A stretch of 64,000 bases of DNA, taken from positions 76,531,422-76,595,421 of the forward strand of contig CP142456.1 of the NCBI GenBank assembly GCA_038049695.1. The letters run 5' to 3'. The DNA comes from Cinnamomum chago (lineage: Eukaryota > Streptophyta > Magnoliopsida > Laurales > Lauraceae). The notes below the pieces were generated by a model. It saw nothing but the letters and a program-made list of their open reading frames with translations. It was not told the DNA's origin and made no database searches. The position numbers and the translations under genes were made by a program. This document shows positions 13,301 to 43,884 of the stretch, piece by piece; within the stretch, counting starts at the first letter, position 1; each line of letters opens with the position of its first letter.

Positions 13301-16300
13301 TTTCATACATGTCTCGTTTTATGATGGGAGATTTAACCAGATTCCCATATGAATTTGGAGCAGATCTCTTGCTGATGGATGGTCATTTCGAGATCCTATA
13401 AAGTCAAGTCATGCACTTATTGTCTAGGTTCATGCCCACTACCCACTACACGTGTTTCCAACAGTTGTGTGCGCTCGTGGGTAATTTAATTAAGCAACAA
13501 CTGCTACATGATCCTCAACTCCAAAAAAGGTATTCTGGGTAATTGACTATGAACAGCTGTGCCACATATGTAAGTCATCCACCCCCCCATGATTTGATCT
13601 GGTGGGCCATCCATCACACCTCATGATCATTCCTCTCAACAGAATCAAAACCATCAGCACATTGATAGCATGCTTTTGCAAGCACTCTTCTCAAATATTG
13701 AACAGGTGCGCAGGGATGCACAAAAAGATGGGAATTCTTACCAAGTAAAACCTTGTCATTTCAGTAAACAGTTCGTGGCTCGTGGGTGTGTTAATGACTC
13801 CAAAAGCTTAACTTCATCATATCTCCTGGTGTGGATTTGCTTTTAAGGTTTATAACTGCGAAAGGCATCTAGTGCCACTTTAACAGAGGCCTCTGATATT
13901 GCTAGGAATAAATGAAGAAAAGCACATTCATATGCCATCATAGAGGGAGTGGAACCCCTCCTCCTCAACTTTATGAGACATAGCTGAAATGGGACATTTC
14001 GAGATAAATACAACATGGACCACCATTGACCCATTAATTCTATCACATTTCACATTGTTTTGTTGCGTGGAATAATTTTTAATTGCAGGCAGATGCAGCA
14101 TATTATGCACATTTATTAAAGAGGGATTGCGGGATTTTAGTTGTGTTTAACTTTTTTTTTTCTATTTTATCCTGCAAAGGGGGCGGAGACCCATGAGAGA
14201 CCTCGGCCATGAGGAATCCATAAATCCGATCCTTTGGGTGAGAAATAGGATATCCAAACAACTATTATATCACTAACTGGGGGGGACTATTTCTACCAAA
14301 AAAATGCAAAACACTGGGGGTACTATTAAGGGTGTGTGGACTGTCAAGGGTGCCCCGATGCCACTCTCCAAACCATTTAGCATTTACTCATGTGAAAATA
14401 GCACTTTAAAAAAAAAATACGATAATGTGTTTCACATATATAAATTTTATAGATGTATAGCATTCATGTAAGTTTTACACATGTAAACCTCATTTACATT
14501 CCATGCATAAAAGGCAAGAGCCCCGGCCAATTTGTCCCATTTCAAAAAAAAGGAGTCAAGAAGTGATAGGAAATGAGTACCCAGCTTCACCTTATGGTTT
14601 CAAATAACACAGTTAAAATGAATAAAAGGCTAATCTCAAAAAAAAATGAGTCAAGAAGTGATAGGAAATGAGTAACCAGCTTCACCTTATGGTTTTAAAT
14701 CTTAGAAAAGTCAAGATCTCATCTACATCTCTATTTTATATCGTTCACCTTTCACCTCTTTAATAATTTTTTATTGGAACTCATTTGACCATGAACTCTT
14801 ATGTATTCCTATATAAACAATGTGACTGGGCCCATCTAACTAAAATAGGCTTCCCAATTTTTTGAATTTCAATGAAATGTCTGTTTCATGGGAACTATTT
14901 CACGATATTTCTTTGTAAACATCTGACAGTCGTAGCGTTTCATTTCCTCAATTCTTTCTCCATCTTAGTGCAGTCAAACATCCATGTTGCAAGGAATGTC
15001 ACAAATACCAGTAATATTTTGAAGATATTACTGTATATTTTTGCAAGAAAATGGAGAAACGATTTGATTATGGTATTATGGCAATATTTACAGAAATTTA
15101 CAAGAATTGAGATCATCATGATAGTTTTTTTTTTATCAACTTTATATATTTAAGTACTTTTTATTAATTCTTAATCTATCTAACATTCCAAATGATATCC
15201 TATCAAAATCTTGGAATTTCAAGAATCTTTCAATATTGATGTTGAGATGAGAAAGAAATTCCCAAAAAAATATTTTTAGAATACATTTGTGTGACACTTA
15301 TGTTTCAAAGTCCACGGATTTCCAAAGAAAAGCCATTATGATTGATGAAACTATTTCCTTATGAAATCATTTCATCAGATTTGAGGAAAAATAATTCATT
15401 TTTCTAATCTTCTTGTGTTTCAAAATATTGCACCAAACGACAGAAAAGTGAAAGTAAACGAAAGGGCAAATTCTTTTTCTTAGAAATCGGTGTTGCGCAA
15501 CATACCTTAAAAGAATGATTAGAACGTTAATTATCAAATCCTCGGCCATGTTTTCATGCACATTTCATCACTCCCAATTTCCATTCAAGATGGTTTCATA
15601 CTTTCATTATCTGTCATCCACGCCTTTAAATGTGGGATTCACTTGGACTGCTAATGGGCCACTCCAACTTTGCTTTCCCAGTGTTACGTTAGGTCCTCAA
15701 ACTGAGTCAGGCCTATTTTCTGGCATGATGGACAAATTGGCTGGACCTAGGTCCAGTATTCTAGAGCAGCCAACATGTCCAACATAACTAACTCAATTGA
15801 GCAGGGGGTCTGAATGTAAATAGTAGATCCGACAACTAAATGGGCTATGGTTAGACCACCTGCAGCACCCAAATAGGCCCATAACTTTGTCAGTACTGTA
15901 GCCTAAAGACAACAGCAGTGGTCCAGAAGAAAAGGTAAAACAAGGGATGTCTTTGATCATCCAATCTACAATAGTTTTATGTCCCTTTTGAAGGCAAGCC
16001 CCTTTCTTGCAGCCCGGTGTAGAATTTGAATATATGGGGAATTGAAAGCTAACCCATTGCTCAGTTCTTCAACATATAACATATAACATATAGAGGATTG
16101 AAAGCTAAGCCACTGCCGAGTGTTTTAAAATCCAGACTGGGCCACCTGCTTACACCCATAAAAGCCTGCTCTGTTCTGGGTCTGGACTATTTTTTTGGCT
16201 CCAAAATTCAACAAGACCAAGTTTGCCTTGGAGGCAACAAGATGACCCTGATCCCTTACAGTTGGGTCTATTAGCTGCCTTTTGGAACACGGGCCATTCA

Positions 16301-16932
16301 AACAGAGTAGACTCATATAGGCCCATCTTATTCAGATTCACTTGAACCCATTCCATCCAAAAAGATTTTTTTGGCTGAATTCTGAAACTACACCTGCGTG
16401 CGACCCAGATGGATGTCACCCAGCCCAGCAATTTGAGTCCCAAGAATAGGTGGAACCTGTGCTTGAGCTGGGCATCAATTTCAAAGAACCATCAAAGGCT
16501 CTGGGCAAGACTGTAGTAGTACTTATCTAAAGACCTTGAATCTGGAACAAGGAACTGGGCTTGAGCTTGAGCCAGTGGGTTAAAAAACCATATAACAACG
16601 TACATTTTAGTTGTTACTAGAGTAGACTCCCATGGATCTAAAAAAACTGAGAATTTAAACCAATTTGACCAAAGAACTAACATGGTTCGAATTTTACTCT
16701 CTGCATGGAAAAAATGACATGAATGGGTCATTGGGTGCAGATCTAAGGCCCTATTTGGGCGTAGAGAAAAACCATCCACAATGCAAAATTGAAGTCTGGA
16801 CAAGCGGACAGTTATCTGGGTGGTCTCTTCTGATCGTGCTTCTTTCATTGGATCAATGGACAAAGGGAAGTGGAACTCTGTGATCTATACGAAACTAAGT
16901 AATATTAAGCAGTAGCTTGAAAGTTACAACAA
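10358..16932. other. Gene-free stretch with short duplications
   Basis: No gene is recognised. A (CT)n run lies at about 10739-10762. A 49-bp segment at 14553-14601 recurs almost exactly at 14648-14696. The sequence after it (about 14703-14810) resembles the right half of the MITE at 45321-45567, so a decayed member of that family is probably here. Open frames at 11922-12125, 15515-15787, 16150-16443 and 16492-16863 show no family features. Confidence 0.5.
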
Positions 16933-17006
16933 TCCATTGTCGTCTAGTCCGGTTAGGATATCTGGCTTTCACCCAGACGACCCGGGTTCAAATCCCGGCA
17001 ATGGAA
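16933..17006 (+). tRNA. tRNA-Glu (anticodon TTC), nuclear
   Basis: The cloverleaf closes fully. The acceptor stem TCCATTG (16933-16939) pairs with CAATGGA (16999-17005), with discriminator A at 17006. The anticodon stem TCTGG/CCAGA encloses loop CTTTCAC, giving anticodon TTC at 16968-16970, which reads GAA. The T arm is CCGGG, loop TTCAAAT, then CCCGG, matching the B box. The A box sits in GTCTAGTCCGGTTAGG. CAACAA just upstream fits the CAA initiation context common at plant tRNA genes. No intron is present and CCA is not encoded. Confidence 0.95.
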
Positions 17007-17008
17007 CG

Positions 17009-17025
17009 TTTTTTTTTTTTTTTTT
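17009..17025 (+). terminator. RNA polymerase III poly-T terminator of tRNA-Glu
   Basis: A run of 17 T residues starts three bases after the tRNA's 3' end. Four or more T are normally enough for Pol III release, so this is unusually long. Confidence 0.9.
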
Positions 17026-17763
17026 CTCTCTCTCCATCTGGGCCAAATTTTCATGGTCTATTGGGCATTTTTTCTCTTCTCTCTCTATTCAACTTCATAT
17101 GTTGCATATTTTCTCTTTTACTCCCTTTTTGGGCTTGATATAACTTTGTTTGCAGGGCTTTTATCTTTTCTGCACCCATTGCTCACTCTTTGTTGAACGG
17201 ATCAGGCTCTTCGGCCCATTTTTCTTCCTTTGATAATGGGCTGAGCCAAACCTACTCTCTTTCCAATGGACTAGATTCACTAGGTGAACCCTTAATCTCT
17301 AGGCCTAGGGCAATTTACAAATGGGTCAGACCTGGACTCTACATTAAAAGGCTCAATTAGATGCCTCAGGCCTGACTCTCTCCCCATGGGCTGGATCTAG
17401 GTCGAAATGTTTTGTTCTTGCAACCATTTAATCAGATCTATCTGACCATTTGATTTTTTAGCTCCATGGGAAATTAATAAATTGAATACACTTGATAAAC
17501 AATCTAGACCTCATTCAACCTCTTTACTTCTGCAATCACAAAACTATGGTGGAAAAATGTCTTTGATAAGGACACAGCTATTGGACCAGGTCATGCCAAT
17601 ATGGCCCATCCTAATCAAATAATGCCCTGTCCTTTTCTTTTCCTTGTATATATGTATGTGTTTTGTCACTTTAGGAGATTATTTTCATTTAACAAGTGGA
17701 TTAAGACCCTAGTGGCGATACCAATATCCATTGAGTTGGCAACCTCATAAGTCATCTAGAAAT
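17026..17763. other. Intergenic, nothing recognised
   Basis: Low-complexity CT-rich and AT-rich sequence after the tRNA terminator. No gene or transposon end is seen. Confidence 0.5.
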
Positions 17764-18079
17764 CAATTCTTGGATATGCCTTCTTCCCACTTGGGTGAGC
17801 TTTCATAGGTCCCATAGTGTGGGCTCTCTTGAGTCTCAAACCCCTAGGCTTGGATACCCAAAAAAAATGTCCATTGAGTTTGGTCTTTAATATGTGTATT
17901 GAGTGATGCGATCGAGAAGGTCAATTCTTGGATATGCCTTCTTCCCACTTGGGTGAGCTTTCATAGGTCTCATAGTGTGGGCTCTCTTGGGTCTCAAACC
18001 CCTAGGCTTGGATACCCAAAAAAAAATGTCCATTGAGTTTGGTCTTTAATATGTGTATTGAGTGATGTGATCGAGAAGG
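17764..18079. repeat. Tandem duplication, two 158-bp units
   Basis: Unit 1 (17764-17921) and unit 2 (17922-18079) both begin CAATTCTTGGATATGCC and end in GATCGAGAAGG. They differ at only a few positions (for example CCCATAG versus CTCATAG, and one extra A in an A run). The near identity implies a recent local duplication. No coding frame runs through it. Confidence 0.95.
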
Positions 18080-21000
18080 ATCAAGATTATTCCCATGTGT
18101 GAACATATCCCTGCTTTTCACCCATAAATCAAGCTCGTTGTTATTGAATAATCAAACTTGCATCACACACATAGTTAATAGGTTAATACAGCTATTAATT
18201 TAAAAACATTAAAGAGGTTCAGTTGAACAATGTCCATCAGGTCTGAATGGGCCAATGCCCACTAGGGCTGACTTAGAAGGAGAGGTTGAGGGATGAGAAG
18301 GCCCATGCTCAAATTAGTGGGACCAAATCTAAGATGATAGAGATACAAACAGATACAGATAGATTATGATCTATTTCAAACCTCCCAAACATCAATGATA
18401 AAATATTGGTCAATGAAATCTAACTAGTAACACAACAGTCTAAATGAGTATCGAATTGGGCTAGCCAGAGCAGTGAGTCTGCGGGGATGAAAGGTGAGCC
18501 ATGTTGTCCAAGATGTATGGCCCAGGAGAAAAGGTAGGCCCCGCCTGCTTTTGATTTTGTTGCCTCGGTATCTGATACTTCTAAAGTGGAGGACTGAACA
18601 TAAAGAGATTCAGAGAGAGAGAATGATGGAACACATTTCTTTTCTGCTACAGTCCATTGAAAGAGCATGTGAGTTTCTCAGAAAAAAAATATTTACAGTA
18701 AGCATGTATAGTTGACCATACAGAACGTGAGTCACGTGACTTCTTTCCATCCTATACATTTTTCAAGCCACAGTAACCACTAGGGATGTAACCCGTGGCT
18801 CAAGAACTGGGATGGTTACTCACGCTCTCTTGGAGGGTATGGTCTGAAATCTCGATTTTGATAGCGGTATGAGCTTGATAAGAAAATTGATATAATAGTA
18901 TTATTGGTCGTGGATAACAGTCCACCGCGGTGAGAATTTTTTTTATCTAAAATAATAAATTATAAAAATATCTAAAAAATTCAGAATATTAAAAAATACT
19001 GTAAAACAATTTTTTTTCCATTAATAATAATAATAAATTAAAATCTCAGTCACCTTAAGTTATGAGTCATGTCTGTGTCGCAATTCGCTATTTTCTCCAG
19101 TATTTCATATAATGCAACCATTATTGATGCTCATAATCAATTTATTAGTGTAAAATATAAGACAATAAAGATAACATATCAATCATCATTTAATATTAAC
19201 TCAATTATAAAAAAAATGCTGTGAAATTCAAGATCCTGAAGATGACATATTAAAATAAAAAACATGATAGTGAAATAGATAAATCATAGAGCACTTGGGC
19301 ATCAAGAGGTTCAAAAGTGTATAGATCTAACTTCCAAATGAAAAATACAACACAAGTGACAAACCCAATGATTCTTATGCTTCATCTAAAAATAAAAAAT
19401 AAAAACACATAATAAAATCATTTAAGTTGATTTTCTCTTACTTTAAAATAATATTTTCTTCAATAAATAGATGTGGGATTTGAAAATATACAAAAAGGAT
19501 GTGTGATGGAGTAATATGGTTGCTGCTTTAAGGAGTAAGGAGAGGAGAGGAGAGGAGAAGAATATGAAAATGGGAAAAAAGATAGAAAATATCAGCCGAG
19601 ATCTCGAAAAAACCGAGATAAAGTATATCTCCGCTGATATGGGCCAAGATATTGGGGATATATGGTCCCAAGATACCGATACAGACATCTCGGGGTCATA
19701 TTGGACCGGTATTGACCGATTTTTTGATCCATGTCTTAGGGCCATTTATCCAATAAAAAAGCTTATTTATTGGTGTGTCGGGGAGGTAGGGACTACATTT
19801 GTCTAGAAAATAGTCAGTTCTCAAAAAGACTGAACACCCTTATCAACAAATTACCCCTATGGATTTTACAAAAAAATTAATAAAAATAACCTACGAAGTT
19901 ACATGGGAAAGGAGTATCCATAATCCACCAAATCGGGCAGCCCTTAACATACAATCGGGCAACCCCTTGGGTTGAAACAATTATGTACCCCCGGCCAATA
20001 TCTGCTTATTTTGGCCAAAGAAAATACCTATAGCTTCTTGATTCAAGGAAACATTTGGTATAGATTATGATCAATATCAATCGAGTGGGTCCCACCATGA
20101 TGATGATGCTTCTTTCATAGGCAGTGATGATATATATAAAGAGGAAATGTTTATATGAGAGTAACTCTTATACTACTGTAAGAGTGATAATTACAAGCCA
20201 TTGAATTCACATCTATATCTAGCTACCTATAAAAAAAGTAACAAATATCAAAAACCAAAAAGACTCTCCCTTATTTTCACTTTCCCGCACATACTGAAAG
20301 TAAACATCAACTTTTGTCTTTTCAGGCCGTTGGATTTTAATGTGGATTCAGTGACTTGTATTTCTTACTCTCGTAATAGTGTGAAAGTTACTCTCGTATT
20401 TCTTATTCTCATAAGAGCATTTCAATATATATTTATATTGCGCTTCAATTGACACTTTTTTTTCCCATCATACCTCTTTTGCATGAATGCTTTATATTAT
20501 CTCTCTTACTTGAGCCCTCCCTCATCTCAGATTTTGATCTTCAACCAACACTTTCTCTTTCCATCATAATAACAAATCTAATCTCTAAATCCTTTTGTCC
20601 AGGCCCAACCCAATAACGAAGACAACTCTTTCTTAGGGTAATTCTTTCTTGAGAGGCACCTCTCTCCCTGTGATTTTTATGAGAGGTAAATATGGAATAC
20701 CCTTGTATAGGGGTGATATTAATTAAGGAAAAGATAATTATTCAATAAATAATAAATTCTAAATTCTTTTTTAATAATAAATAATGGAGGAGCTTATCCA
20801 TCTCCTAAAAATGGTAAGTTATCTAGCATTTTTGCGTGTCATTTTTCTTGGCTCCAAAAATCTTAGTTTTCTACCTTTGCCTTTACTTCCACTTCTTGTT
20901 TGCTCCTCCTCCTCATTTCTTCTTGTATGGAACTACAGGTTATGTAGGTTGGGTTGGATTGACTAGCATAGGGTACAAGTTGATATTATTTACCGGTTAT

Positions 21001-21719
21001 GCAAGTCGAGTTCGATTTTAATAAATGTGGCTCAAATTTATATAATATGGCTGCCCACTTTCAATCAAACATGCTCGATTAGCACCAACCAATAAATCAC
21101 AATCATGCACCACATCTGATTAACTATATTAGCCTCAATATCTTATTAAAATGAAAAATCCTACGGGGTATATCTGGTAAATGTCACGGAAGAGGAAACT
21201 ATCTGTGTAATCGATTTCCTACCACGCGACATAGGAAGTGTGGATCCTCACCATCACGAAACAAGGCACAAACGGAGGGAGAAATGTGATCATTTCGTAG
21301 CTGTACCAAACACCTTGAGGCGCTTTGTCTCCTCCTCTTCCCCCGACGAACAACTCCTCAAAGTATTACTTTTACCCTTCTATATGCTACAAAATCCACT
21401 CCACCATTTCATGACAAATGGGCCCCACACAGTGTGCTCGACCTTATTACTCCATGTCCAATGATGAACAGCCTCACACAATTCTATATTCTCTATTAAA
21501 GCTTGAGAACTCAAATGTATGGTTTAGTTATTTAGCCCAAATTAACCACCAAACTGTCTTCAAATCAACCCAAAACTCACCTACATTCCTCCAAAAAACT
21601 CCAAAATTGTTATTATTATTAGGAAATCGAGTTTACCACTAGTCAACTTTTTTTTTGATTGCCAAAACAAGGAGGAGCCTTCTGTTACTAATCAAAACCT
21701 AGACGCTTATAGTAAATTT
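18080..21719. other. Intergenic stretch upstream of the SnRK1 gene
   Basis: No gene is recognised. At about 19590-19735 there is a degenerate repeat built of GATAT/ATCTC words (for example GATATGGGCCAAGATATTGG), which looks like a decayed palindromic repetitive element. The frame at 19516-19806 merely reads through it. The remainder is AT-rich. Confidence 0.45.
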
Positions 21720-21908
21720 TTTTTTACAATTGGAAATTTTCAACTCTTTTAGTTGGACTAACCCCTCTTAACTCAAAAGGAGGCTAGGTAAACTCCCCTG
21801 CAGCCTTAATGTTGTAGTGCAGTTTCGAACCCACAACATCTGGGTACAAACCGTGGGAACCCACAACATCCAAGTACAAACCGTGGTCATAGGCCAATTG
21901 AGCTACTT
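21720..21908 (-). mobile_element. tRNA-derived SINE, minus strand
   Basis: On the minus strand the sequence from 21908 carries an A-box-like AGTAGCTCAATTGGCC, and a B-box-like GTGGGTTCGAAACTGC follows at about 21837-21819, the order of a tRNA promoter and of plant SINEs. The gap is wider than in a tRNA because a roughly 30-bp unit (ACCCACAACATC...ACCGTGG on the plus strand) is tandemly duplicated at about 21828-21886. The 3' part runs toward T-rich sequence near 21720. It lies just upstream of the SnRK1 leader exon. Confidence 0.55.
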
Positions 21909-21974
21909 CTTGATGTTGCTTATTGTAATTACTTAACGAATACGTATTTACATGTAATTATTAATCATTATAGA

Positions 21975-22081
21975 GCCATCTCCCTCGACTTTCTTTCTCA
22001 AATGCCGTTTTCGTGCATTGTCGTCTTCCTTCCTCTTCCTCTTCTCCGTTCCTCCGCCGAGAGACAGCTCGCAAGCACCAG
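21975..22081 (+). promoter_or_regulatory. SnRK1 5' UTR exon (leader) and donor site
   Basis: A CT-rich leader typical of plant housekeeping genes ends at CACCAG (22081) before the donor GTCTCT at 22082. The likely acceptor is AAAAAATAG ending at 22639, giving a 558-bp intron in the 5' UTR and an exon that starts 15 bp before the ATG at 22655. A second possible acceptor (TATATACAG) ends at 22580. The transcription start cannot be fixed; 21975 is an approximate left edge. An in-frame TAG at 22637-22639 in the unspliced sequence rules out simple N-terminal extension through the intron. Confidence 0.6.
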
Positions 22082-22654
22082 GTCTCTCTCTATCTCTATC
22101 TCTCTCTGCATGCATAGTAAATGTCAAGAGTACTACATTTAATCTTGCTTTTGAACATTTGATTTGGGGGGTTTACGGGATTTGATCGGACTTTAGGGCT
22201 TCTGGGGTCGGATTTTTTGGCGTTTTTGTTGCAGATTTTGGGGATTTTTAGGGCTCTTCTATCCAGGCTTTAATTTCAGGTTTTAGGGCATATGATAGAG
22301 GCTTCTGCTGGGTCTCTGATTTTGGGGTTTGGGGGATTTTGAATTGGGTGATTTTCTTTCTGGGTTTTGTTAAATCTGATTTGGGGCTTTTGTAGTTTAC
22401 AGAGTTTTAGGTAATTGTTATGGATTTCATGTGGTTTGTTTAGTGTTATATTTGCTTCATGCAGTTGCTCAAAACTTGTACTTTGATTTGTTATATTGGG
22501 TATATAGAATTTTAAATCATGTCATTTAGATTACAGTTTTGAAGCAGATTGTGCTTAGGATTTTATATGTTTATATACAGGTATCACCCTTTTGTGTAAA
22601 TATTACTTACTTCTAAAGTTTTGTACGTGTAAAAAATAGGGCTTCAATAGAAAA

Positions 22655-40647
<17,993 letters not shown>

Positions 40648-40745
40648 TGAACTGCTTTTATTATCTTCATGCCAGAAATTTGTGTATGCTCATTTCTGTA
40701 CTCTTGCTTGTGAATAAAAGTAATCTTATGCTGTAAATTGCGTTG
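40648..40745 (+). terminator. SnRK1 3' UTR and poly(A) signal
   Basis: After the TGA at 40645-40647 an AT-rich 3' UTR contains a canonical AATAAA at 40713-40718, about 70 bp from the stop. Cleavage is expected 10-30 bp later. Shortly after comes a run of T. Confidence 0.75.
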
Positions 40746-40749
40746 CAAT

Positions 40750-43700
40750 TTTTTTTACCTCTTGTATTTCTATTTCTAGGTGTCCTCTTATCATCTCAGA
40801 CATGACAGGGACACCAATACTTGTCCAACCAAGTACTTTGTTGAGGGCATTATCTTACTAACAGTTGCTGTGTTAGGCACTTAGGCTCAATGTTTTGGAA
40901 TTTTAATATTTATAGTGTGTTCGTAAAGATATAAAAACAAAGTTATGATATAAGAATTTTGCTTGTAAGAATGGCAGTCCTGTGTCGTAAAAAGTCTAGG
41001 TAACTTACATGAGAAACTGAAACAGTGCTGCAAATATCGCTGACATTTTGAACTTATCCTGTTCCTTTTTGGGCCTGTTTCTTGGGCTTTCTTTTTGCTT
41101 TTTGCTCTGTTGGCCGTCTTATTTCATAACTTTTTCGTGGTTGCTGTTGATTATTGGGGCTTTGTTCTTGCCGTTTTCTTTTAGGTATAATGCTGTTGTA
41201 CCTGTTAACCTCTTTTAATACAAGTTACCAGTCAAACAAATAAAAAAAAATAATCAGACATTTTAAATTTATTGCAACATTTTCTTAAGAATTTCTTATG
41301 GCAATAAATTTAATTTATTGTGTTTTATCATGATATGATCTTGGTATTTTTCTATTGTGTTGCGATATTTATGATATTTTCCTCCAAAATCGAATGTGGT
41401 AGACAGGATTTTTGGACCCATTACAGCCAAGGAAGTGATAAACCTCATGGCTTCACAGAATAATATATAAACCTATTACCTTGTACTTTTCACCCCAACC
41501 CCTGCAGTATCCCAAATCATTTCTACAATAATTCTTTTTATATTTTATTTTCTTGATACGAGTGCGGTCCCGCCAAAGTAGGGTCCTGGGACGGTGGATA
41601 CTGGAGACATGCCTAATTTTTGGCAATTTTGTAAAATGTGGTTGCTCGCAAGTCTCTAACTTACATTATCTCGCATGGCACCGAGACTTTTACCATTGCT
41701 TTGGTGTAATGACCCTATTTTATTTTCCTGATAATAAATCTTCCCTATAGAAGAACATGGATCTTGAATTTATCTTACTATTATAACTCTGTTTGGAATA
41801 GACTTAGTACTGATGGTGTTATTTGCAACATTTGTTACAAATGGGATATCAAGAAAATGCTTTTCATATGCTGTTGTATTCCAAGTGTAATCCTTATTTT
41901 GTGCGTCACAAACTTTATTCTGCAGTGTAGTGTAGGTGGATGCATATAAGGCACCTTTAGGCAGCTGGGCGGGACGAGGCAATTGTTGTTGCCTGTTGGA
42001 TTTAGGCCAAAGAAACTGTGCCCTCTCCCTTTTCAGAGTTAAATTGGGCAGGTTCCATCACTTACAAGCAGTGTTTTATTTTACAAACATAATGAGAAAT
42101 GTCCTTTTTATGTCATTTTTCTCATAATTATAATCTTCATTGGGATGCCATGCCCTTAATTTCCAATATCTGAGCCTATTTTCATTCCCTGTTTTTCAAG
42201 TGAGTTCAGTGATGGAATGAAGATGGTTTATTTTCCTTTCCAATGTCTGCTCTTTTTTTTATTCATCCTATTTCAAATATCCGTTGGAACGTTGTTTGCA
42301 ATCAAAGATCATTGAATCTCTAATGTAATCTGAGTCGTACATTCTGAGGGTCGCCATTTACCTTCGTATGGATCAAGTGACTGGTCATGCCCTGCTCTAG
42401 TTTGAGGGCTGTTCTTTGTCAGCTGGGCCTTGTAAGAGTGCATCAGTTGGGGCCTGGATGACGCTGATTATCTGTGGCCCGCACTTGGGATCAGTTCAGC
42501 CCAATGCCCTACCACATGAAAATTGTCTTCACTCAAATCTGAACCAATCGTTATAACATTTACTATTGGATTGGATCATCTGGATTCAAAACGTTTACAC
42601 AATAGTTAATAAGTCAAATCATAAATCCTAAATTATAACTGACGTAGAACATGGGCAAGATTCTTGCAGTATGTGCTAACTAGATCTCTCCTGGCTTCTT
42701 GTTTACCAGAGCTGATGTGTGCATGAGTTGGCCCTGAGTGTCGAAGGCCAGCATTGGTCTGATGTATTATATTTAAAGACAAGTGACATAATATGTTGTC
42801 AATAGGCTGTCAAACCATTTGGCCTGTGGACTGGATCTAGGAATCATAAATTGTGTTGGCATCCAACATAGTTTGGCCCAACCCAATCCAGAAAATGTTG
42901 CCCTACAAAACTAATTCACTCATATGATTTACTCTGGATGGGGGCTCAGCATATGGTGACTGCTACCAGGCATTCAGAAATGCAAATCAAATTAAGTGGG
43001 CCATGTGGCGTAGAATGCATGCCAGATTAAGTGGGCCCTGTGGCCAAGAAACTGAAAGTGACAATCTCTAGTGTAAACAACATAGGCGTAGCCTGATCCG
43101 ATGGATACCTTACCCTTACCTGACCGGGCTTAAAACAAGGCTGAACCTTGAGCCCTGTTCCAACAAAACAAGGCTGGACCATGAGTCTCGTTCCAACCAA
43201 GGCAGATCATTTTTTAGGATATATATAGTACTCCCTGAGAGTAGTTGACCCTTCCCTCTCATGGCTCGCACCGGTTAGATAGCTACAAGATCAAGACCAC
43301 TCAATACATAGATCAAGATAGGCCGATCAGTCAATAGACAGGCCACATGTAGCCTCAACCATATCTGTTGGGTGTTTATTTCTAGCTTTCCCTTCTTAGC
43401 ATGGTCTACCTGATGACTCAACCGAAGACAAATCTGCTTCAAGATTCAGGAGGGCGACTTTTTACATGGCACAAAAAGCAGAACCCAGATAAATGGCAAT
43501 GACCCTCAGATGCTTTTGTGCTTTCTCCTGTTCGTCTTGAAAATACCTGTTACCGCGCCATCACAACGTGGCCCCAAAAACTAATTAAGCCTGATACTTA
43601 TTGATGGGATATAGCAAAGATCTACATGAACGTTCTTATCTTCCACTTTATCAATAACAAAAGGCAGTACTTAGTAGGAATACAAAAGAAGACATGCAAT

Positions 43701-43800
43701 GTACAAAGAATAAAGCAAATAGCCAATAACATCAACAGCAGTATGTGATACAAATTGTCTCAGATATAATTAGAACAATTTTAAATGATTTTAAAAAAGG
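40750..43800. other. Intergenic spacer between convergent genes
   Basis: No gene is recognised between the end of SnRK1 and the 3' end of the OTU gene. Open frames (41553-41750, 41764-41949, 41936-42127) are short and without family features. The region is moderately AT-rich and unique-looking. Confidence 0.6.
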
Positions 43801-43884
43801 TGATACAAATGATCGCTTAAACGAATATATAAACAACCGATGAAACCAATCTCCTCTGGCAATACGCCGTAATGATAGAGACAG

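Noticed and set aside
16917..17143. Open frames across the tRNA-Glu gene
   Set aside because: They read through a complete tRNA cloverleaf and its poly-T terminator.
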